DNA of 64,000 nt, from NCBI RefSeq assembly GCF_018613415.1, contig NZ_JAGGQG010000029.1:54562-118561 (forward strand), read 5' to 3'. Numbering within the stretch: the stretch's first letter is position 1; each line of letters starts with the position of its first letter. The notes beneath the pieces are model-generated. The model was not told where the DNA came from. It was given only the letters and a program-made list of their open reading frames with translations, and searched no databases. The position numbers and the translations under genes are program-made. This DNA is from Bacillus sp. ISL-18. Its GTDB lineage: Bacteria > Bacillota > Bacilli > Bacillales > Cytobacillaceae. Below are positions 62,169-64,000 of the stretch, piece after piece.

Positions 62169-62517
62169 GATTTTCTTTTTTATGGTTATAGGATTCATCA
62201 AATTGTTTACCTTCGAGACTTTGATCCAATGTTAATGGTTCACGGCAGTGCATACACATATCCACCCGGCCAAGCATTTTGGTAGGTTTGCCGCAGCTTG
62301 GGCACTTAACTTGAATGGTTTTGGTTGAAAGCATTCCAATCCAAAAATAGACGACCGTACTTGCGATAATAAAAAGTAGCCCTAAAAGCATAAAGATGGT
62401 CATAATAATGGGTGAAGTCCGAAAATAAATTCCAATATACATCACAATGAACCCAATAAAGATTAAAGATAATGCAAAAGTACGTATTTTATTTATTTTA
62501 CTCGAATATTTTGCCAT
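62164..62517 (-). CDS. ygzB: YgzB membrane protein (UPF0295)
   Basis: 117 residues, as in B. subtilis. Two hydrophobic helices (TFALSLIFIGFIVMYIGIYF, and TIFMLLGLLFIIASTVVYF) are followed by a cytosolic zinc ribbon, CPSCG...CMHC. ATG 62517 behind AGGAGGGAG; upstream in-frame codons would add an unsupported 18 residues. Function unknown. Convergent with perR. Confidence 0.9.
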   Translation of the reverse strand: MAKYSSKINKIRTFALSLIFIGFIVMYIGIYFRTSPIIMTIFMLLGLLFIIASTVVYFWIGMLSTKTIQVKCPSCGKPTKMLGRVDMCMHCREPLTLDQSLEGKQFDESYNHKKENQ

Positions 62518-62662
62518 GATTCTCCCTCCTAGACAAACTATACCATAATTATTTTCGAAGAAAAAATACAAAGAATGTCGAAAATTGTCTTTTAAGAAAG
62601 AAGGAAATTAGATTCCGCTGTCGAACATATAATGCTACCTGAATAAAATGGAGGAATGATGA

Positions 62663-63526
62663 ATGGAAGACATCCTTCGGCCTATTTATCAAGAAAGGGC
62701 GAGTCAATCCAATACACTAGGAGTTTTGTTAGTCGAAAAAAAGCATAAATCAAGTCATATTACTGATTCGTTTGATGTTATTTTGTTGATAATCGTAAAA
62801 GAGGCAGACCAGTCATTATTTATTAAACATTATACCTATGATGACAAAAAGGCCGCTATGCATATCGTGTCAGAATCACAGCTTCAGGAATGGCTTCTTT
62901 TGGGGACGAACAGAAAGATATTTGAATGGATCCATGAAGCAAAAATTTTATTTGACCGAAATGAGTATGTTTTGAATTTAAAAACAGAGCTCCGAGACTT
63001 TCCTTTTAACGGAAGAAAAATAAAAATGGGCTTAGAATTTGCTAAATTAATTCGCCGATATGTAGATGGTAAAGCGTTGTTTGAGAGTGGACAATTTCTT
63101 GATGCATATAACTATGTAGTCCATTCCTTACACCATTTAGCTCGATTAGCTGTAATAGAAAATGGCCTGCATCCGGAACTTACTGTTTGGCACCAAGTAA
63201 AACAAATAGAGCCGGAAATTTATAAATTGTATGTAGAACTAGTCAATAGCGAAGAGACATTAGAAAAAAGACTTGAGTTATTGTTCTTGGCTAGTGAGTT
63301 CCTGATTCACTCCAGAACAAATATCGGAACTGCTCATTTATTGGATGTATTACGGGGCAAGGAATACTGGCTGTTTAATGAAATTATGAACGAAGAAGAA
63401 CTAATTCCTTATTCAGTAGATTTAGCTGTACTGATTGAATATTTAATCGAAAAACATTTAATTGAAGTGGTCAATGTAGAAACCAAAGGTAATGGCGTCT
63501 TTCATAGATGCTATCGTGTCTCATAA
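62663..63526 (+). CDS. ygxA: YgxA, nucleotidyltransferase-like protein
   Basis: 287 residues, directly upstream of an rRNA operon exactly as ygxA precedes rrnD in B. subtilis. The N-terminal part (about 1-115) resembles a nucleotidyltransferase fold, but the usual GSxxxG and paired DxD motifs are degenerate. The rest is helical with a winged-helix-like C-terminus. Activity is unproven and may be lost. TGGAGGAATG precedes the start. Confidence 0.88.
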   Translation: MEDILRPIYQERASQSNTLGVLLVEKKHKSSHITDSFDVILLIIVKEADQSLFIKHYTYDDKKAAMHIVSESQLQEWLLLGTNRKIFEWIHEAKILFDRNEYVLNLKTELRDFPFNGRKIKMGLEFAKLIRRYVDGKALFESGQFLDAYNYVVHSLHHLARLAVIENGLHPELTVWHQVKQIEPEIYKLYVELVNSEETLEKRLELLFLASEFLIHSRTNIGTAHLLDVLRGKEYWLFNEIMNEEELIPYSVDLAVLIEYLIEKHLIEVVNVETKGNGVFHRCYRVS

Positions 63527-63552
63527 TTATTTTAAAAAAATAATAAAAGGTA

Positions 63553-63581
63553 TTGACCTAAATAAAAATACTTGGTATATT
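63553..63581 (+). promoter_or_regulatory. rrn promoter P1
   Basis: TTGACC and TATATT with an exact 17-base spacer, about 225 bases before 16S rRNA. Confidence 0.75.
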
Positions 63582-63640
63582 AATAACCGTCGCTGCGAAA
63601 CGTTCCTGAAAAGCTTTCGTGAGTGACGGTAATTATTTTT
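63582..63640 (+). other. Hairpin between rrn promoters P1 and P2
   Basis: AATAACCGTC and GACGGTAATT pair almost perfectly and are followed by ATTTTT, a terminator-like shape lying on the P1 transcript only. A smaller relative, GTCGCT-TGTG-AGTGAC, lies just downstream of P2 (about 63687-63702). Confidence 0.55.
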
Positions 63641-63649
63641 AAAAAAACG

Positions 63650-63678
63650 TTGACATCACAAGTGCAGATGTGTTAAAT
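63650..63678 (+). promoter_or_regulatory. rrn promoter P2
   Basis: TTGACA and TTAAAT with a 17-base spacer. Tandem promoters of this kind drive Bacillus rRNA operons. Confidence 0.8.
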
Positions 63679-63708
63679 TAATAAAGTCGCTTGTGAGTGA
63701 CAATAATT

Positions 63709-63725
63709 GTTCTTTGAAAACTAAA
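63709..63725 (+). promoter_or_regulatory. rrn leader boxA-type antitermination sequence
   Basis: TGTTCTTTGAAAACTAAAC is the standard boxA-like motif in Bacillus rRNA leaders, bound by Nus factors. Confidence 0.7.
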
Positions 63726-63804
63726 CAAACAAAAACGTCAACAAACAATAATATTCATTTCTTATGAAATGAAGCCAACGTTTTAAATTATGAGCTAAAT
63801 CAAC

Positions 63805-64000
63805 TTTCATGGAGAGTTTGATCCTGGCTCAGGACGAACGCTGGCGGCGTGCCTAATACATGCAAGTCGAGCGAATCAATAAGAGCTTGCTCCGGTTGGT
63901 TAGCGGCGGACGGGTGAGTAACACGTGGGCAACCTGCCTGTAAGACTGGGATAACACCGGGAAACCGGTGCTAATACCGGATAATCCTTTTCCTCTCATG
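63805..64000 (+). rRNA. rrs: 16S ribosomal RNA, 5' part
   Basis: The conserved start GGAGAGTTTGATCCTGGCTC, then GACGAACGCTGGCGGCGTGC, is unmistakable. The mature 5' end is placed at about 63805 by comparison with B. subtilis. The gene runs off the right edge in helix 9-10. Variable region V1 (AGCGAATCAATAAGAGCTTG) fits Bacillus/Neobacillus relatives. Confidence 0.98.

Noticed and set aside
62663..63526. Active nucleotidyltransferase motif in YgxA
   Set aside because: The expected glycine/serine and paired aspartate motifs could not be found intact, so only a fold-level label is kept.

Overview
The window is chromosomal DNA from an endospore-forming, low-GC Bacillaceae. The evidence is two small acid-soluble spore proteins (SspK and a gamma-type SspE), FabL, PerR, and a gene order from yfhD to ygxA and an rRNA operon that closely follows the yfh-yga-rrn segment of Bacillus subtilis. 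The 195 bases of 16S rRNA visible at the right end fit Bacillus/Neobacillus; the genus is inference.

Layout. 1-3.7 kb: the tail of an unknown gene, a HesB-like protein, then an IclR regulator followed by acetaldehyde dehydrogenase and 4-hydroxy-2-oxovalerate aldolase. 4-13.6 kb: branched-chain aminotransferase with a possible CodY box, a ketopantoate-reductase-like protein, a three-gene amino-acid ABC importer, DegV, a POT peptide transporter, a PAS-GGDEF diguanylate cyclase and a MerR/TipAS regulator. 13.8-19.4 kb: a five-gene peptide ABC importer in the order ATPase-ATPase-binding protein-permease-permease. 19.6-21 kb: aroK and aroD. 21-34 kb: arginine biosynthesis, argC-argJ-argB-argD-carA-carB-argF as one tight operon, then argG and argH. 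ARG-box operators lie at argC and argG, and an inverted pair of intergenic repeats brackets argH. 34-35.5 kb: a SAM-I riboswitch with a perfect terminator, controlling a homoserine dehydrogenase. 35.5-46 kb: yfhD, yfhE, recX, a tandem hairpin array, yfhH, sspK, yfhJ, yfhP, mutY, yfhS, fabL, sspE, ygaB, ygaC, ygaD. 46-53.3 kb: ygaE, a stand-alone glutamate synthase-like protein and hemL. 53.4-56 kb: an ABC-2 exporter (ATPase plus two permeases). 56-63.5 kb: an ion-channel protein, Bcp peroxiredoxin, manganese catalase, an RNase J paralogue, a LysE-type exporter, a PduO cobalamin adenosyltransferase, PerR, YgzB and YgxA. The window ends in a double rrn promoter, boxA and the start of 16S rRNA.

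How the genes work together. Nitrogen and amino-acid metabolism dominate: uptake of amino acids and peptides, transamination, complete ornithine-to-arginine synthesis with its own carbamoyl-phosphate synthase, a methionine-branch homoserine dehydrogenase sensed by SAM, and a glutamate synthase-like enzyme. The right end groups peroxide defence (Bcp, Mn catalase, PerR with its own Per box).

The most unusual non-coding structure is a 0.73 kb array of fourteen 52/53-bp units between recX and yfhH. Each unit holds a hairpin with a stem of about 10 bp. The array shows nested 156-bp and 104-bp duplications. A second non-coding system is a modular family of intergenic hairpin repeats with shared ends and exchangeable interiors, at about 32.1, 33.8, 38.3, 40.1, 42.9 and 56.1 kb.
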